Below are positions 25,501 through 34,160 of a DNA stretch of 64,000 nt, piece by piece (within the stretch, counting starts at the first letter, position 1; each line of letters opens with the position of its first letter). The position numbers and the translations under genes are program-made. The notes beneath the pieces were generated by a model that was not told the DNA's origin, ran no database searches, and saw nothing but the letters and a program-made list of their open reading frames with translations. The DNA lies in contig NZ_JQFW01000002.1 of the NCBI RefSeq assembly GCF_000753865.1, forward strand, positions 62,001 to 126,000, given 5' to 3'. Source of the stretch: Alteromonas sp. LOR (lineage in GTDB: Bacteria > Pseudomonadota > Gammaproteobacteria > Enterobacterales > Alteromonadaceae).

Positions 25501-25626
25501 AGAGTTTTCTATTCCCTCTTGATGGTCTTCGTTCGGGTACTTTGCTGTGCTGCTTTTTATGCTCTCGTCTTCATAAACTGACACTAATTTTTGCCAATAC
25601 TGTTCAGCTAGTTCAACGTTAGCCAT
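22588..25626 (-). CDS. glnE: Bifunctional glutamine-synthetase adenylyltransferase/adenylyl-removing enzyme
   Basis: With the start at 25626 (MANVELAEQYWQKL, preceded by AAGGAAA) the protein is 1012 residues, a little longer than E. coli GlnE (946). An upstream extension to 25806 is open but lacks a ribosome-binding site. Both nucleotidyltransferase domains are visible: GMGKLGGRELNFSSDIDL at 217-234 (de-adenylylating half) and GYGKLGGYELGYGSDLDL at 752-769 (adenylylating half), each with its own regulatory segment. It tunes glutamine synthetase in response to PII and glutamine. The gene is divergent from the DUF350 gene. The first 120 residues contain a Ser/Asn-rich insert (about 90-115) not typical of the family core. 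Confidence 0.95.
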   Translation of the reverse strand: MANVELAEQYWQKLVSVYEDESIKSSTAKYPNEDHQEGIENSSKELLAHNLAHSLTHNKADILTAFSRSAFLAEHLIQYPQTLGRVLTLPPSDNPSSNSFSNPNDTVNEASKGSALHHYRAEVSKRLEGVKTEDELLSALRECRNTEMARITYADVLNKQAILTSLAQVSALADTLIVAAYNWLYKDAAARYGTPVSAHSTGHKSEKCPAHMYILGMGKLGGRELNFSSDIDLIFAYPEKGETQGGRKSIENQQFFTKLAQKLIQSLNKITTDGQVYRVDMRLRPFGDSGPLVMHFAAMEDYYQDQGRHWERFAMVKARIINDDSSDDAQALKDILKPFTFRRYLDFTTLDALRNMKKLIATEIRRRKLSNNIKLGAGGIREVEFFAQSFQLIHGGREPSLQSKSLLTTLTALSDMDIVEQDVTQELRDSYLFLRKVEHTLQQCRDRQTQTLPDSDWEQEALIAVMGFETYERFLDVLSTTMKTIHGHFNELVEESHETHSDEDALFSACQDAWQLTLKSDEFIDAFSDHLSSREAMGIFNTLIEFKDTQRNYRIGQRGEDTLTKLLPEILYVLVVQHPTNSVQVLSRLLGVIEAITGRTTYLDLLLENPDVLKQLVKLCERSGWVAQEIKRFPLLLDELLTPLYLGQQNTDIATSKREYEQDLRQSMLRIEQDDVELLMDAWRQFKLCQQLRIAASDISDSLPIANVSDKLTVLAEVILDNIVSAAWMQMSERYGTPSHLEGTDKGFGVVGYGKLGGYELGYGSDLDLVFLHNAPSGITTNGKKQIEAQQFYIKLAQRIMHLLNTKTLFGQLYETDLRLRPSGNAGLLCCHVNGFEKYQNEEAWTWEHQALVRARAICGDNNVLEAFKAVRKRVLTKQREPSSLAEDVCKMRIKMREHLLSKTEQKVDLKQCVGGITDIEFMTQYWVLANSHNIESMTQFTDNLRILENAVENKIIEANTAKGLQKAYLKLREQYHHLTLADSKFADQTEELDEIRENVTRIWDGLFEKLT

Positions 25627-25813
25627 GCTATTTTCCTTTTCTATTGGCATAATACTCGCATTAACCTCAAGTCTTATAAAAATAATCACTTTACGATGTG
25701 TAGTAGCAATGTACGCCAGCGAATGAAAAATAAACCGGATAAAAAGTGACGGTTTCGCTGGTCGATATACAGATTGTTTATTTAGTCGGTAAAGTGCAAG
25801 GAGCAAAGATAGC

Positions 25814-26719
25814 GTGGAAGCTTTAGTAAAACTAGTACCCCTTACCGAAGAATTATTGATTTACCTTGCCATGGACGTGGGCATAGCACTCGCACTTTTA
25901 ATGGTGATGAAGTGGTTAACAGGGGCCTTTAGACAAACATCTGTTACTGATGAGCTTGGTGTAAAAGATAATTTCGCTTTTGGTATAAGTATTGCCGGGG
26001 GTATGTTGTCGCTGTGTATTGTGCTGAGTTCGGTAGTAGGGCGGCATGTGGGTATGGGCTATAAAGATGCTGCCGTTGCCATGCTTACCTTCGGTCTTGT
26101 AGGCATTATATTGGTAAAGTTTGGGCGCTTTGCTCATGACAAACTTGTGCTTAACAAAGTCGATACCCCTGAAATGATTGCAGAGCGCAGTGTAAGTGTT
26201 GCCCTAGTGGACGCGGCCAGCTTAGTTGCAAGCGCCATTGTACTTCGCAATATTATGCTGTGGGTGAATGGAAGCGACATGAATGCGGTTATCGCCATTG
26301 TGACGGGTTTTGCAGTGGTATTAACCATGCTGTTAGTGATGACCCGCATACTCGAATTTAGGTACGCCAAGGACAATCAGAATGACTCTTTTCAAGGTGC
26401 GCTAGAAGGCGGACAAATAGCGTTGGCTATAGAGCATGCCGGAAACCTGTTAGGCACTGCAATGATAGTGTCTGCAGCAAAGAACTTACTTATTTATGAG
26501 CCTACAGGTTATGTCAGTAACGTGACCGGATGGTTATTGGTGAGTGTGGGCTTAACAATCGCATTGCATTTGTTGGTGCTGGCAAATAAAAAGATAATTC
26601 TTTTTGGTATGAACTTCCGTCAAGAAGTAGATCAGCAGCACAACATCGGTGTGGCCGCTTTAGGTTTCACGTTGAGTATTGGTAATGCCATGATCATCAA
26701 TGCGGTTTTAGGTGGGTAG
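25814..26719 (+). CDS. DUF350 (UPF0719) inner-membrane protein
   Basis: A 301-residue, almost wholly hydrophobic protein with about eight membrane segments. Two related units are visible, each with a short polar lead and a FGISIAGGMLSLCIVL- or LGFTLSIGNAMIINAV-type helix (about 52-75 and 280-300), the mark of the DUF350/UPF0719 family. Function is unknown; DUF350 proteins often lie near spermidine-synthase-like and potassium-channel genes, none of which are here. The start is GTG at 25814 with AAGGAG 10 nt upstream. Its 3' end overlaps the convergent GIY-YIG gene by 12 bp. Confidence 0.75.
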   Translation: MEALVKLVPLTEELLIYLAMDVGIALALLMVMKWLTGAFRQTSVTDELGVKDNFAFGISIAGGMLSLCIVLSSVVGRHVGMGYKDAAVAMLTFGLVGIILVKFGRFAHDKLVLNKVDTPEMIAERSVSVALVDAASLVASAIVLRNIMLWVNGSDMNAVIAIVTGFAVVLTMLLVMTRILEFRYAKDNQNDSFQGALEGGQIALAIEHAGNLLGTAMIVSAAKNLLIYEPTGYVSNVTGWLLVSVGLTIALHLLVLANKKIILFGMNFRQEVDQQHNIGVAALGFTLSIGNAMIINAVLGG

Positions 26720-27088
26720 TGAGTCTACTAGTTCGGCCTTTATGCAATTAAGTGTGAGTGTGTCGCCACTATTTGTAAATTCGAGTTTCCCAGACTGAAT
26801 AATGTTGTCTTTCTGCGAACGTGTTAACTTTTTAACCTTACACTCAAGTACGGCAGCTTCCGATTTGTTTGATAGTTGAAAAATAGCACGAAAGGTTAGA
26901 GGGCTTTTACCTTTCAGTGCTTTTGCTCCGCCCACTTTTTCTCCCCTATGCTGAGCTATTCGCCTTTTGGGATCGGTAGTAATACCTGTGTACAGCTGAC
27001 CCAATCTGTTCTCTATCAAATACAAGTACCAGGCAGGAGGGTTTTTCGCTTCACAGAGATTCTTTCGCTGGTGGGTATTGCTCGACAT
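26708..27088 (-). CDS. GIY-YIG nuclease-domain protein (YhbQ/UPF0213 type)
   Basis: With start ATG 27088 (or 27103) the product is 126 residues. It carries the GIY-YIG core [20 protein letters not shown], the RRIAQH catalytic-arginine region, the [11 protein letters not shown] segment and the final [10 protein letters not shown] helix, as in the small YhbQ family of single-domain nucleases linked to DNA repair or structure-specific cleavage. A longer open frame to 27397 overlaps hldE in antisense and is not credible. Its 3' end overlaps the DUF350 gene. The upstream 52 bp are shared with the hldE promoter or leader. Confidence 0.8.
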   Translation of the reverse strand: MSSNTHQRKNLCEAKNPPAWYLYLIENRLGQLYTGITTDPKRRIAQHRGEKVGGAKALKGKSPLTFRAIFQLSNKSEAAVLECKVKKLTRSQKDNIIQSGKLEFTNSGDTLTLNCIKAELVDSLPT

Positions 27089-27140
27089 GGCTGTTATACT
27101 CATTCCAATAGAATTAAAGATCGGAAAGGGTTGTTTTGCC

Positions 27141-28571
27141 ATGATATTACCAGATTTTACCAAAGCGAAAGTGCTTATTGTCGGCGACCTCATGTTAGAC
27201 CGGTATTGGAGTGGCGGTACTGGGCGCATATCTCCCGAAGCCCCCGTACCTGTTGTTAACGTAAATAGTGCAGAAGACCGCCCAGGCGGCGCCGCCAATG
27301 TAGCGGTAAATGTAGCTACGTTAGGTGCAAAAGTGACGTTACTGGGTATGTGTGGCAATGATGAGAACGCCAACATTTTAAAAGAACGTCTGCACACTCA
27401 CGATATCAACTGTGAGTTCTTCCCCGTCGATGGTTTCGATACGATCACCAAGCTTAGAGTAATGAGCCGCAACCAACAATTACTGCGTTTAGATTTTGAA
27501 AAAAGTTTTGCTAATACTGACAAATCGGCGTTAGAGCAGGCCTTTGATGATGCGCTAGACGTGGCTGATATTGTTATTTTAAGCGACTACGCAAAGGGAT
27601 GTTTGAGCAATCCTGCGGCATTAATTGAAAAAGCGCTAGCGAAAGGTAAGCGGGTGGTTGTAGATCCCAAAGGAAGCGATTTCAAAAAATATGCAGGTGC
27701 ATCGCTTATTACGCCAAATATGGATGAGCTTCAGGGCGTGGTTGGTGAAGTAGGTTCTGAACAAGAGCTGGTAGAAAAAGCAGGCAAACTAAAAAAAGAG
27801 CTAAATATAGGCGCGCTCCTAGTCACTCGTTCTGAAGACGGTATGACATTGTTTGAGGGTGAGAATACAGAATTTCATTTGCCCGCTAAAGCCAAAGAAG
27901 TGTACGACGTCACCGGTGCTGGGGATACGGTAGTGTCTACCATTGCTGTGGGAATGGCGAGTAAGCTTCCCCTTCAAGCGTCCTGCGTACTGGCTAATTT
28001 GGCCGCAAGCGTGGTGGTAGGTAAGCTAGGTACATCTACGGTGTCGAACACAGAGCTTGCGTTAGCTTTGGGCGAAGAGTCTGTCCATCTTGATGGCGGC
28101 GTAATGAATGAAGATCAGCTCGCTATTGCGGTAAAAGCGGCAAAAGAGCGAGGTGAGCGCATAGTAATGACCAACGGCTGCTTTGACATCCTTCATGCGG
28201 GCCATGTTTCCTATTTAGAAGAGGCATCGCAGCTAGGAGATAGGTTAATTGTTGCGGTGAATACTGACAGTTCGGTAACCAAGCTTAAAGGGCCTGGCCG
28301 ACCGGTAAATAACGAAAGTCGAAGAATGGCTGTGCTAGCAGGGTTAAGTGCAGTAGATTGGGTTGTTCCCTTTAGTGAAGACACGCCCCAACGTATTATT
28401 GCGCGATTACTGCCTGATGTATTAGTAAAAGGTGGCGATTACAGCGTTGGCCAGATAGCGGGTGGTACAGACGTTATGGAAAACGGCGGAGAAGTGAAAG
28501 TACTTAGCTTTGCCGATGGCGTTTCGACAACAGGTATTATTGAACGAATAACAAAAAATAAGTTGGGCTAG
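27141..28571 (+). CDS. hldE: Bifunctional heptose 7-phosphate kinase/heptose 1-phosphate adenylyltransferase
   Basis: The start at 27141 ([16 protein letters not shown]) gives 476 residues, matching E. coli HldE (477). The N-terminal ribokinase-like kinase domain has [11 protein letters not shown] near 49-59 and the catalytic DVTGAGD at 256-262. The C-terminal cytidylyltransferase-like domain has [12 protein letters not shown] at 344-355. It makes ADP-heptose precursors for the LPS inner core in the cytoplasm. AAAGGG precedes the start. A longer in-frame start at 27078 has no support. Confidence 0.97.
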   Translation: MILPDFTKAKVLIVGDLMLDRYWSGGTGRISPEAPVPVVNVNSAEDRPGGAANVAVNVATLGAKVTLLGMCGNDENANILKERLHTHDINCEFFPVDGFDTITKLRVMSRNQQLLRLDFEKSFANTDKSALEQAFDDALDVADIVILSDYAKGCLSNPAALIEKALAKGKRVVVDPKGSDFKKYAGASLITPNMDELQGVVGEVGSEQELVEKAGKLKKELNIGALLVTRSEDGMTLFEGENTEFHLPAKAKEVYDVTGAGDTVVSTIAVGMASKLPLQASCVLANLAASVVVGKLGTSTVSNTELALALGEESVHLDGGVMNEDQLAIAVKAAKERGERIVMTNGCFDILHAGHVSYLEEASQLGDRLIVAVNTDSSVTKLKGPGRPVNNESRRMAVLAGLSAVDWVVPFSEDTPQRIIARLLPDVLVKGGDYSVGQIAGGTDVMENGGEVKVLSFADGVSTTGIIERITKNKLG

Positions 28572-28580
28572 GGCAAGTAA

Positions 28581-28606
28581 AAGGTGGTGTAATATACACC
28601 ACTTTA
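28581..28606 (+). terminator. Hairpin after hldE, possible terminator
   Basis: GTGGTGT (28584-28590) pairs with ACACCAC (28596-28602) around AATAT. Only three T follow, so termination may be weak. It separates hldE from the exopolysaccharide locus. Confidence 0.5.
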
Positions 28607-28721
28607 TGCTTCAGCCAGTTACATCTAGCTTTTGCAAATAGGCAAGATAAACAGCCAATATAAACAGAGATGCGCGTTATTTTCTGCGCTTTGATAACAG
28701 CAACATCACACGGTATTTTTC

Positions 28722-29789
28722 ATGTACGAAAGTTATTACGGACTTAACTCGAAACCGTTTCAGCTAACGCCTGATCCTGCTTTTTTCTTCGCTAGTAAGT
28801 GGCACAAAAGAGCAATGTCATATCTACAGTATGGATTGTCTCAAGCCGAAGGGTTTATCGTGATAACCGGCGGCATAGGCACAGGGAAGACCACAGTTGC
28901 CAATAGCCTGCTCGAAGAGCTTGAAGATGATATCGCCGCTGCGCAAATTGTGACACCAAAGCTGTCGCCAGATGAGCTTGTGAAAATGGTGGCGTCGAAA
29001 TTTGATATTGCTACTGAAGGCAGAAGCAAAGCCGACATTTTAAAAGCCTTAGAAATTTTCCTATACGAGTTAAATAGAGCAGGGCGTCGCGCGCTGCTTC
29101 TTGTAGATGAGGCGCAAAATTTGCCATTAGAGTCTATTGAAGAGTTGCGTATGCTGAGCAATTTTCAATTTAATGGTAAGCCGCTTATTCAAAGCTTTTT
29201 ATTAGGGCAAGAAGAACTGCAGCCTATACTACGTGCCCCTAATATGGAGCAATTTAGACAGCGCATTGTGGCGTCGTGTCATTTGGCTCCTCTAACCTTG
29301 GAAGAATGCAGAGCCTATATTGAGTATCGGCTTCATCATGCTGGGTGGAACGGGGCACAGCTTTTCTCTGACGAAGCGTTTGAGCGAATCCATATATTCA
29401 CCCGCGGTATTCCGCGTAAAGTGAACACCCTGATGGATAGAATCATGCTTTATGGCTTCTTAGAAGAATTAGACACTTTCAACGCCGAATCTATCGATGA
29501 AGTGATTGAAGAAGTAAAAGCCGAAATGTTCGAGCCTGATAAGTCAGGCGCAGAGATTACAGAGCACATGGGCTTTGCCGACAGTCCTGAAAGCAAAACG
29601 ATAATGACGCCTGAGGGCAACGTTATTCGCGATACAAAGTATTACCTAGATATGCTGGCCGAGCTGGTGGATGCCCTAGATGCTGCTATATCGCAAAAAG
29701 TTAAAATGACGCAGTATGTAGATAAGTTGATGAAGAAGAAGTTTAAGACTTATGTAAGGTTGAAGAGTGATGATAGTAAAGAGGAGTAA
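28722..29789 (+). CDS. XrtA/PEP-CTERM-associated AAA ATPase (ExeA-like)
   Basis: A 355-residue protein starting MYESYYGLNSKPFQLTPDPAFFF, the signature of the PEP-CTERM-associated ATPase family (TIGR03015 from memory), related to ExeA/GspA. Walker A GGIGTGKTT is at 50-58 and Walker B LLLVDEAQ at 125-132; FTRGIPRKVN near 228-237 is the sensor-2 region. The C-terminal 70 residues are charged and lack the peptidoglycan-binding domain seen in ExeA. It is cytoplasmic and accompanies exosortase A clusters; its exact role is unknown. No clear ribosome-binding site is seen before the ATG. It is convergent with the beta-barrel gene, separated by a terminator. Confidence 0.88.
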   Translation: MYESYYGLNSKPFQLTPDPAFFFASKWHKRAMSYLQYGLSQAEGFIVITGGIGTGKTTVANSLLEELEDDIAAAQIVTPKLSPDELVKMVASKFDIATEGRSKADILKALEIFLYELNRAGRRALLLVDEAQNLPLESIEELRMLSNFQFNGKPLIQSFLLGQEELQPILRAPNMEQFRQRIVASCHLAPLTLEECRAYIEYRLHHAGWNGAQLFSDEAFERIHIFTRGIPRKVNTLMDRIMLYGFLEELDTFNAESIDEVIEEVKAEMFEPDKSGAEITEHMGFADSPESKTIMTPEGNVIRDTKYYLDMLAELVDALDAAISQKVKMTQYVDKLMKKKFKTYVRLKSDDSKEE

Positions 29790-29873
29790 TACGCAGTCAG
29801 TGTATTGTGGTGCAGTTTCTTTTGAATCTGCCTTATATTATCTTTGAGCGATCTAAAGAGAAAAACTGGTGGT

Positions 29874-29908
29874 TATAGAAAGGGCGATTAAATTTTGCCC
29901 TTTCTAAA
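29874..29908. terminator. Bidirectional intrinsic terminator
   Basis: TAGAAAGGGC (29876-29885) pairs with GCCCTTTCTA (29897-29906), 10 bp around an 11-nt loop, between convergent genes. Confidence 0.75.
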
Positions 29909-29961
29909 ACAAAACGATGCTTTAATGTTGCTTACCATCGAGTTTGCATCAATAACACGAA

Positions 29962-31647
29962 TCAATCGAAGGTATAAGTTACACCTAGCGTTAAGCGTCT
30001 ATCAGTGAAGTTTGCACCGAAGAAGCCGTTGCCTATTCCGCCACCGCCGTTCAGTAGATCGCCACTTCTATCAACATAATTCAAATCTGCACTCACAGTA
30101 AGCGACCTACCGAAGGTTCTCTCTAAACCAAGTGAAGCATTCCAGTTTTCACTGTCTCCACCTTCAAATGTGTCTGACCGTTGAGTTATCTCTGCGTAAT
30201 TTACGCTGGCATTAATATTGGTATAGCTTCCTAGTCTATAAGCTAACGTAGAGCCAAAAGAATAAGTGCGAGTTAACCTGTCTTGGTCAATGGCATCGTC
30301 TTCAGAGTAACGGAAAGACATTCCAATAGTAACTCGCGAAAAGTCATATCCCAATTGGAAGTTGCTTGCTTTTCGAATAATGATGTCGTCATTAAACTCT
30401 AGGTTTTGCGTGGTTATCTGAACAAATTGTTCATCTGCGTTTGGCACATAGTTCAAGCTGTTGGGTTGAAAACAGCTGGCAATAGAGCCCGAATTAGCAG
30501 GGCACACAAACACCCCCAAATTTTCTGGGTTTGCAAGTAATCGTGAAACATTAGTAACATCTTCAGAGTAACCGAAAGCAGTTCGGAAATATTTTGAGTT
30601 GTAGCTGATGTTTGCAGAAGCTGTTTCACCAAAGAAACGTCTACCGTAGGTCGCTGAAATCTGCGTTCGAGTGCTTAAAGCCCACTGGGCGTCTAACCCT
30701 ATAAAGGTTTCGTTGTCGTCATCCTCTAAGTCTGAACTTGTTGTGTTCGCGGTTAACGATATGAAGCGGTTTGTGCTTTGGCGATAGGTAATACCCGCAC
30801 CATAAGAGTCGAATTTACGTACCAAGCTGCTGGTGTCAGTTCGGGCCGATATTTGATTGCCCTCGTGTGTTCCAGTAACTCTCACAGCCCAATTGGGTAA
30901 AAAGTGAATATCGGCAAACCCAGAGGCATTACGAGAGATAAATGCACCTTGGTTAGCTTGTGCTCTATCAGTGTTTTGAAAACTGCCGGTAATATTCCAA
31001 ATCAAGTACTTTGCTTCGTCGCCGTTAGCCAATGTACCTGACAGCTGATAAGTATCGTTATTAAGCGCAAAGCCATTATTTAAAGCATTTCGCTCAGAGG
31101 CAACATCAGAGTAGGAAGCTTGCCCTGTGCCTCGAATCCAGTCGCCTTGCGAGATTGTGGTAGTAACACCTATTCTGTTTGAGCGCGTTTTTGCCAATGC
31201 ATCGGCATTAGTAAAAAAATCGGACACTAAAAAGTTGCCTGCCTGAGCGTTTTGATAACTAAGCGCCCCAGAGGCCTGAAAAACAAGAAGCTCATCAAGC
31301 GGTGCCCAATTAGCAGAATAGCTATACTCACCGTAGGTGTCATCACGACTTGCATCATTCTGGTCGCGTTCAAGATGCGTAAGCTTACCCTGCCACAAAC
31401 CATTAAAGGTTCGTGACTGGTAAGAGGCATTTACCGTTGGGTTAATAGAAAGCGTTGTAAACGAAAATGTACCGTTATCTTGGGAATCAACATCTTGAAA
31501 TACACTTTCTGCTGAGGCTGTCGCCGTTACTTCTAATTTGGCGCTCGCATGCCCGCTAAAAGCTAGAGCTACCGCAGATGCCAAGGCAGCGACTACAAGT
31601 CTCTTTATTTGTGTGTTAATTCTTTCGCTCGGCATAATAATATCCAT
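29962..31647 (-). CDS. PEP-CTERM-system outer-membrane beta-barrel protein (TIGR03016 type)
   Basis: About 561 residues with a signal peptide (RLVVAALASAVALAFSGHASA) followed by a mostly beta protein ending in LTLGVTYTFD, as for an outer-membrane barrel. Size, N-terminus (KLEVTATASAES) and position next to the tyrosine kinase fit the family known from memory as TIGR03016, always linked to XrtA loci and probably part of polysaccharide export or anchoring. Several starts are possible: ATG at 31695, 31662, 31647 and 31635. The last two give the best spacing before the signal peptide; 31647 is chosen. All overlap the end of the kinase gene, which implies translational coupling. Confidence 0.8.
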   Translation of the reverse strand: MDIIMPSERINTQIKRLVVAALASAVALAFSGHASAKLEVTATASAESVFQDVDSQDNGTFSFTTLSINPTVNASYQSRTFNGLWQGKLTHLERDQNDASRDDTYGEYSYSANWAPLDELLVFQASGALSYQNAQAGNFLVSDFFTNADALAKTRSNRIGVTTTISQGDWIRGTGQASYSDVASERNALNNGFALNNDTYQLSGTLANGDEAKYLIWNITGSFQNTDRAQANQGAFISRNASGFADIHFLPNWAVRVTGTHEGNQISARTDTSSLVRKFDSYGAGITYRQSTNRFISLTANTTSSDLEDDDNETFIGLDAQWALSTRTQISATYGRRFFGETASANISYNSKYFRTAFGYSEDVTNVSRLLANPENLGVFVCPANSGSIASCFQPNSLNYVPNADEQFVQITTQNLEFNDDIIIRKASNFQLGYDFSRVTIGMSFRYSEDDAIDQDRLTRTYSFGSTLAYRLGSYTNINASVNYAEITQRSDTFEGGDSENWNASLGLERTFGRSLTVSADLNYVDRSGDLLNGGGGIGNGFFGANFTDRRLTLGVTYTFD

Positions 31648-32560
31648 AATATCCGCTTCCATCGGTATCATTGTGTACCGACTTATTAACCACAAAGCCT
31701 ATCGCCATTTCTGGATTAAGTCGTTCAACAGACAATTTAATGTCTGACATTTTAGCTTTACCTTCTTCTACAACCACTACGGCCTGCCCAGCAAAGTTTG
31801 CCAAAATTGCGCTCTCGTTTATGCCTATTAGTGGAGGAGTATCGAAAATAACGATTCGGTCTGGATAGCGATTTGCAAACTCATCTACCGTATCGTGCAT
31901 TTTTTGACTGGCGAGTAATTCGGTTGAGAGATGGTGAGAGCGACCGGCCGGGATTATTTTAAGCTTATCAATATTGGTTGGGTAAAGTACGTCAGCAATG
32001 TCTGCTACATCACCTTTCAAGTACTCCATAAGCCCTTGTCTGTTCTCTAGGCCTAATGTTCTTAGTACATTAGGCTTAAGTACATCGGCGTCCACTAAAA
32101 GAACTGTCTTATCTTGCTCAGAGGCAATACTCATGGCTAAGTTGGTAGCAGTAAAGGTTTTGCCTTCTGATGGGCGGCTACTGGTCACCATGATAATGTT
32201 CGGGTTGTGCAATGTTTTTGCCAAAGCTCCGAAGGCGTTGGCTAAGAGCTTTCGCTTAATTTCTCGATACTCTTCGTTTATCTGCTTTCTTTCGCCGTTT
32301 AGTGATATGTGACCATTTTTATCCAATCGCTCAAAATCAATAGTAAACCCATACTGCTCAGGAGCCTTTCTATCTGTTTTAACTGCTGTGTCTGTATTGG
32401 CCGTAACCTTTTCAGCCGCTGCATCATCAGATAGGACGCTGTGCGCTTCTACGGGAAACTCTTGCGCAACATTAACTTCTTCTGTATTTTTCGCTTTCTC
32501 AAGCTCAGCTGCTTTACTTTGTTTTTGTTTCTGAAGCGCTTTTTCTATAGTGTTTTTCAT
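31616..32560 (-). CDS. XrtA-associated tyrosine autokinase (CpsD/CapB family)
   Basis: A 314-residue bacterial tyrosine kinase. Walker A TSSRPSEGKT ends at 135, Walker A' VLLVDADVLKPN is at 153-164, FDTPPL forms Walker B, and a C-terminal tyrosine cluster YYGYYY lies at 304-309. The first 90 residues are a charged, low-complexity tail. It phosphorylates itself and works with the chain-length determinant to control polysaccharide length and export at the inner membrane. The ATG directly abuts the TAA of that gene, with its GGAGGG site inside the preceding coding sequence, so the two are translationally coupled. Assignment to TIGR03018 is from memory. Confidence 0.92.
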   Translation of the reverse strand: MKNTIEKALQKQKQSKAAELEKAKNTEEVNVAQEFPVEAHSVLSDDAAAEKVTANTDTAVKTDRKAPEQYGFTIDFERLDKNGHISLNGERKQINEEYREIKRKLLANAFGALAKTLHNPNIIMVTSSRPSEGKTFTATNLAMSIASEQDKTVLLVDADVLKPNVLRTLGLENRQGLMEYLKGDVADIADVLYPTNIDKLKIIPAGRSHHLSTELLASQKMHDTVDEFANRYPDRIVIFDTPPLIGINESAILANFAGQAVVVVEEGKAKMSDIKLSVERLNPEMAIGFVVNKSVHNDTDGSGYYGYYYAERKN

Positions 32561-34129
32561 TTAAATAAGCCCTCCAAACAAGTCAATGTTCATAACTTCT
32601 GCTGCCATTAAAATGCTGTACATGGCTAAAATCGCACCACTGGACATAAGGAAGACAATCAACCGTGTTCGGTTACTTTTCTTTATTTGTTCTATGTTCA
32701 AGTGGGTTACCGTTCCCCAAATAGGGAAGTCAGACACAGTAAGCAACTGTTTAGGCCTTATCAATATGGGGTTTAGCTGACTAATTAAGAAAGCAACTGC
32801 AATCCCAGCTCCAAAACCAATGACAAGTACCGCTGTATAGAATATTAGGCGATTCGGGCCTGAAGGGCGCTTCGGCAGCAGCGGGGGCTCGATAATACGA
32901 AACTGCAAGTCCTCTGATGAAACGTCAGCACGTCTAGATAAGTCTGCAGATTCTTTACGCGATAGTAACTCTTGGTATTTCTGCTGAGTTACACTGTAGT
33001 CTCGGTTTAGCGCTGTCGACTCAGCCTCTATTTGCGGAATTAAATCTACCTTACTTTCTAATTCTACAATTTTGCTCTGCAAATCAGTTTCTTTTACTCG
33101 AAGAGACGCGATCTGGCTTTGGAGTCTGCTCGCTTCAAGCTTGATCTCTCTGTTTAGTTCTGTAAGCGGTTGGCTACCGTTTTCATCAGACTGATTTAAG
33201 AATGCATCTATTTCTTGAGCTCGTGCTTTCTCCAAGCTTTCCAATAATGCTTTGGTTTCTACTACATCAGGGTGTAAATCGGTAAAGCGCAATGTAAGTC
33301 TGTCTAGTTCTTCTTCTAAACCTCGAATACGCTCATCGTAGCGAGTGCGCAGTGCGGGCTCTTCTTGGTTGGTAACGCCAAAATTGTCGGTGCGCTTTGC
33401 GCCGCTTATTTGCTCGTTTAATGACGCAGCTTGCTGTTGAGTTTGCTTAATTTGAAGCTGGGTTGCCTCCAGTTCGCTGTTTAGCCCCTGAAGTCTGGAA
33501 TAGTAAGTGCCAGATAGCGGCAAAATGTCGTTATACTGGCGCTTAAAGTTGGCCAAACGTTGCTCAGCTTCTGCCAGTCTTGATTCATACTCAGCAATTT
33601 GTTCGTCTAAAAATCTTCCGGCGGTGTCGGTGTCTCGTCGGCTGTTGCCTAGAGAGCCTTCTACAAATAAGTCTAATGTTTCTTGCACAACACGCTGGGC
33701 AATTATCGGTTTCTCGTTTGAGTAAGAAATATTGTATATGTTGCTGCGTCCGGTAGACGATAAGTTAATGTTTTTTGTCAGTGCTGTAACTAAGCTTTCG
33801 AATTCGCTCTCAGTCGCAGTGGTAATATCTAAATCGCTTTCGCGAGCAATTTTCTCAACGTTGCTTCTACTCAGTAACGTTGTTGCCATCATCTGAATTT
33901 CTTGGTCTGGATTAGTTTGTATAGCTAAACCACGTAAGAGAGGTTGTAATACTGAGCGTGTATCAACAAAGACCTGTGCTTTGGATTGGTACGTGTCGGG
34001 TAAAGAGGCGACATAAAAAAAGCCGATAGGACATATCAGCCATGAAAATATAATTACGTAACGCTTTTTTATCCAAACTCCCTTTACGTAATCGAGAATT
34101 TGGGTAAGCGTTTGTTGTAAATCCTGCAT
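32561..34129 (-). CDS. XrtA-system polysaccharide chain-length determinant (Wzz/GumC-like)
   Basis: A 522-residue inner-membrane protein with one N-terminal membrane segment (about 25-45), a Wzz domain (YQSKAQVFVDTRSVLQPLL), a long periplasmic coiled-coil (roughly 170-390) and C-terminal membrane segments (about 428-450 and 490-512), the second preceded by a cytoplasmic loop. The pattern matches TIGR03007 as I recall it. It sets polysaccharide chain length and partners with the downstream tyrosine kinase. The export lipoprotein lies 31 nt upstream in the same operon. Confidence 0.92.
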   Translation of the reverse strand: MQDLQQTLTQILDYVKGVWIKKRYVIIFSWLICPIGFFYVASLPDTYQSKAQVFVDTRSVLQPLLRGLAIQTNPDQEIQMMATTLLSRSNVEKIARESDLDITTATESEFESLVTALTKNINLSSTGRSNIYNISYSNEKPIIAQRVVQETLDLFVEGSLGNSRRDTDTAGRFLDEQIAEYESRLAEAEQRLANFKRQYNDILPLSGTYYSRLQGLNSELEATQLQIKQTQQQAASLNEQISGAKRTDNFGVTNQEEPALRTRYDERIRGLEEELDRLTLRFTDLHPDVVETKALLESLEKARAQEIDAFLNQSDENGSQPLTELNREIKLEASRLQSQIASLRVKETDLQSKIVELESKVDLIPQIEAESTALNRDYSVTQQKYQELLSRKESADLSRRADVSSEDLQFRIIEPPLLPKRPSGPNRLIFYTAVLVIGFGAGIAVAFLISQLNPILIRPKQLLTVSDFPIWGTVTHLNIEQIKKSNRTRLIVFLMSSGAILAMYSILMAAEVMNIDLFGGLI

Positions 34130-34160
34130 ATTGTATTTTGTTCCGTTTACTACTTACAGT

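Noticed and set aside
25627-25806. 60-residue N-terminal extension of GlnE
   Set aside because: The ATG at 25626 has a good AAGGAAA site and the extension does not resemble GlnE; the region is more likely the divergent promoter.
27089-27397. N-terminal extension of the GIY-YIG protein
   Set aside because: It lies antisense inside hldE and has no domain; the GIY-YIG domain starts after the internal ATG.
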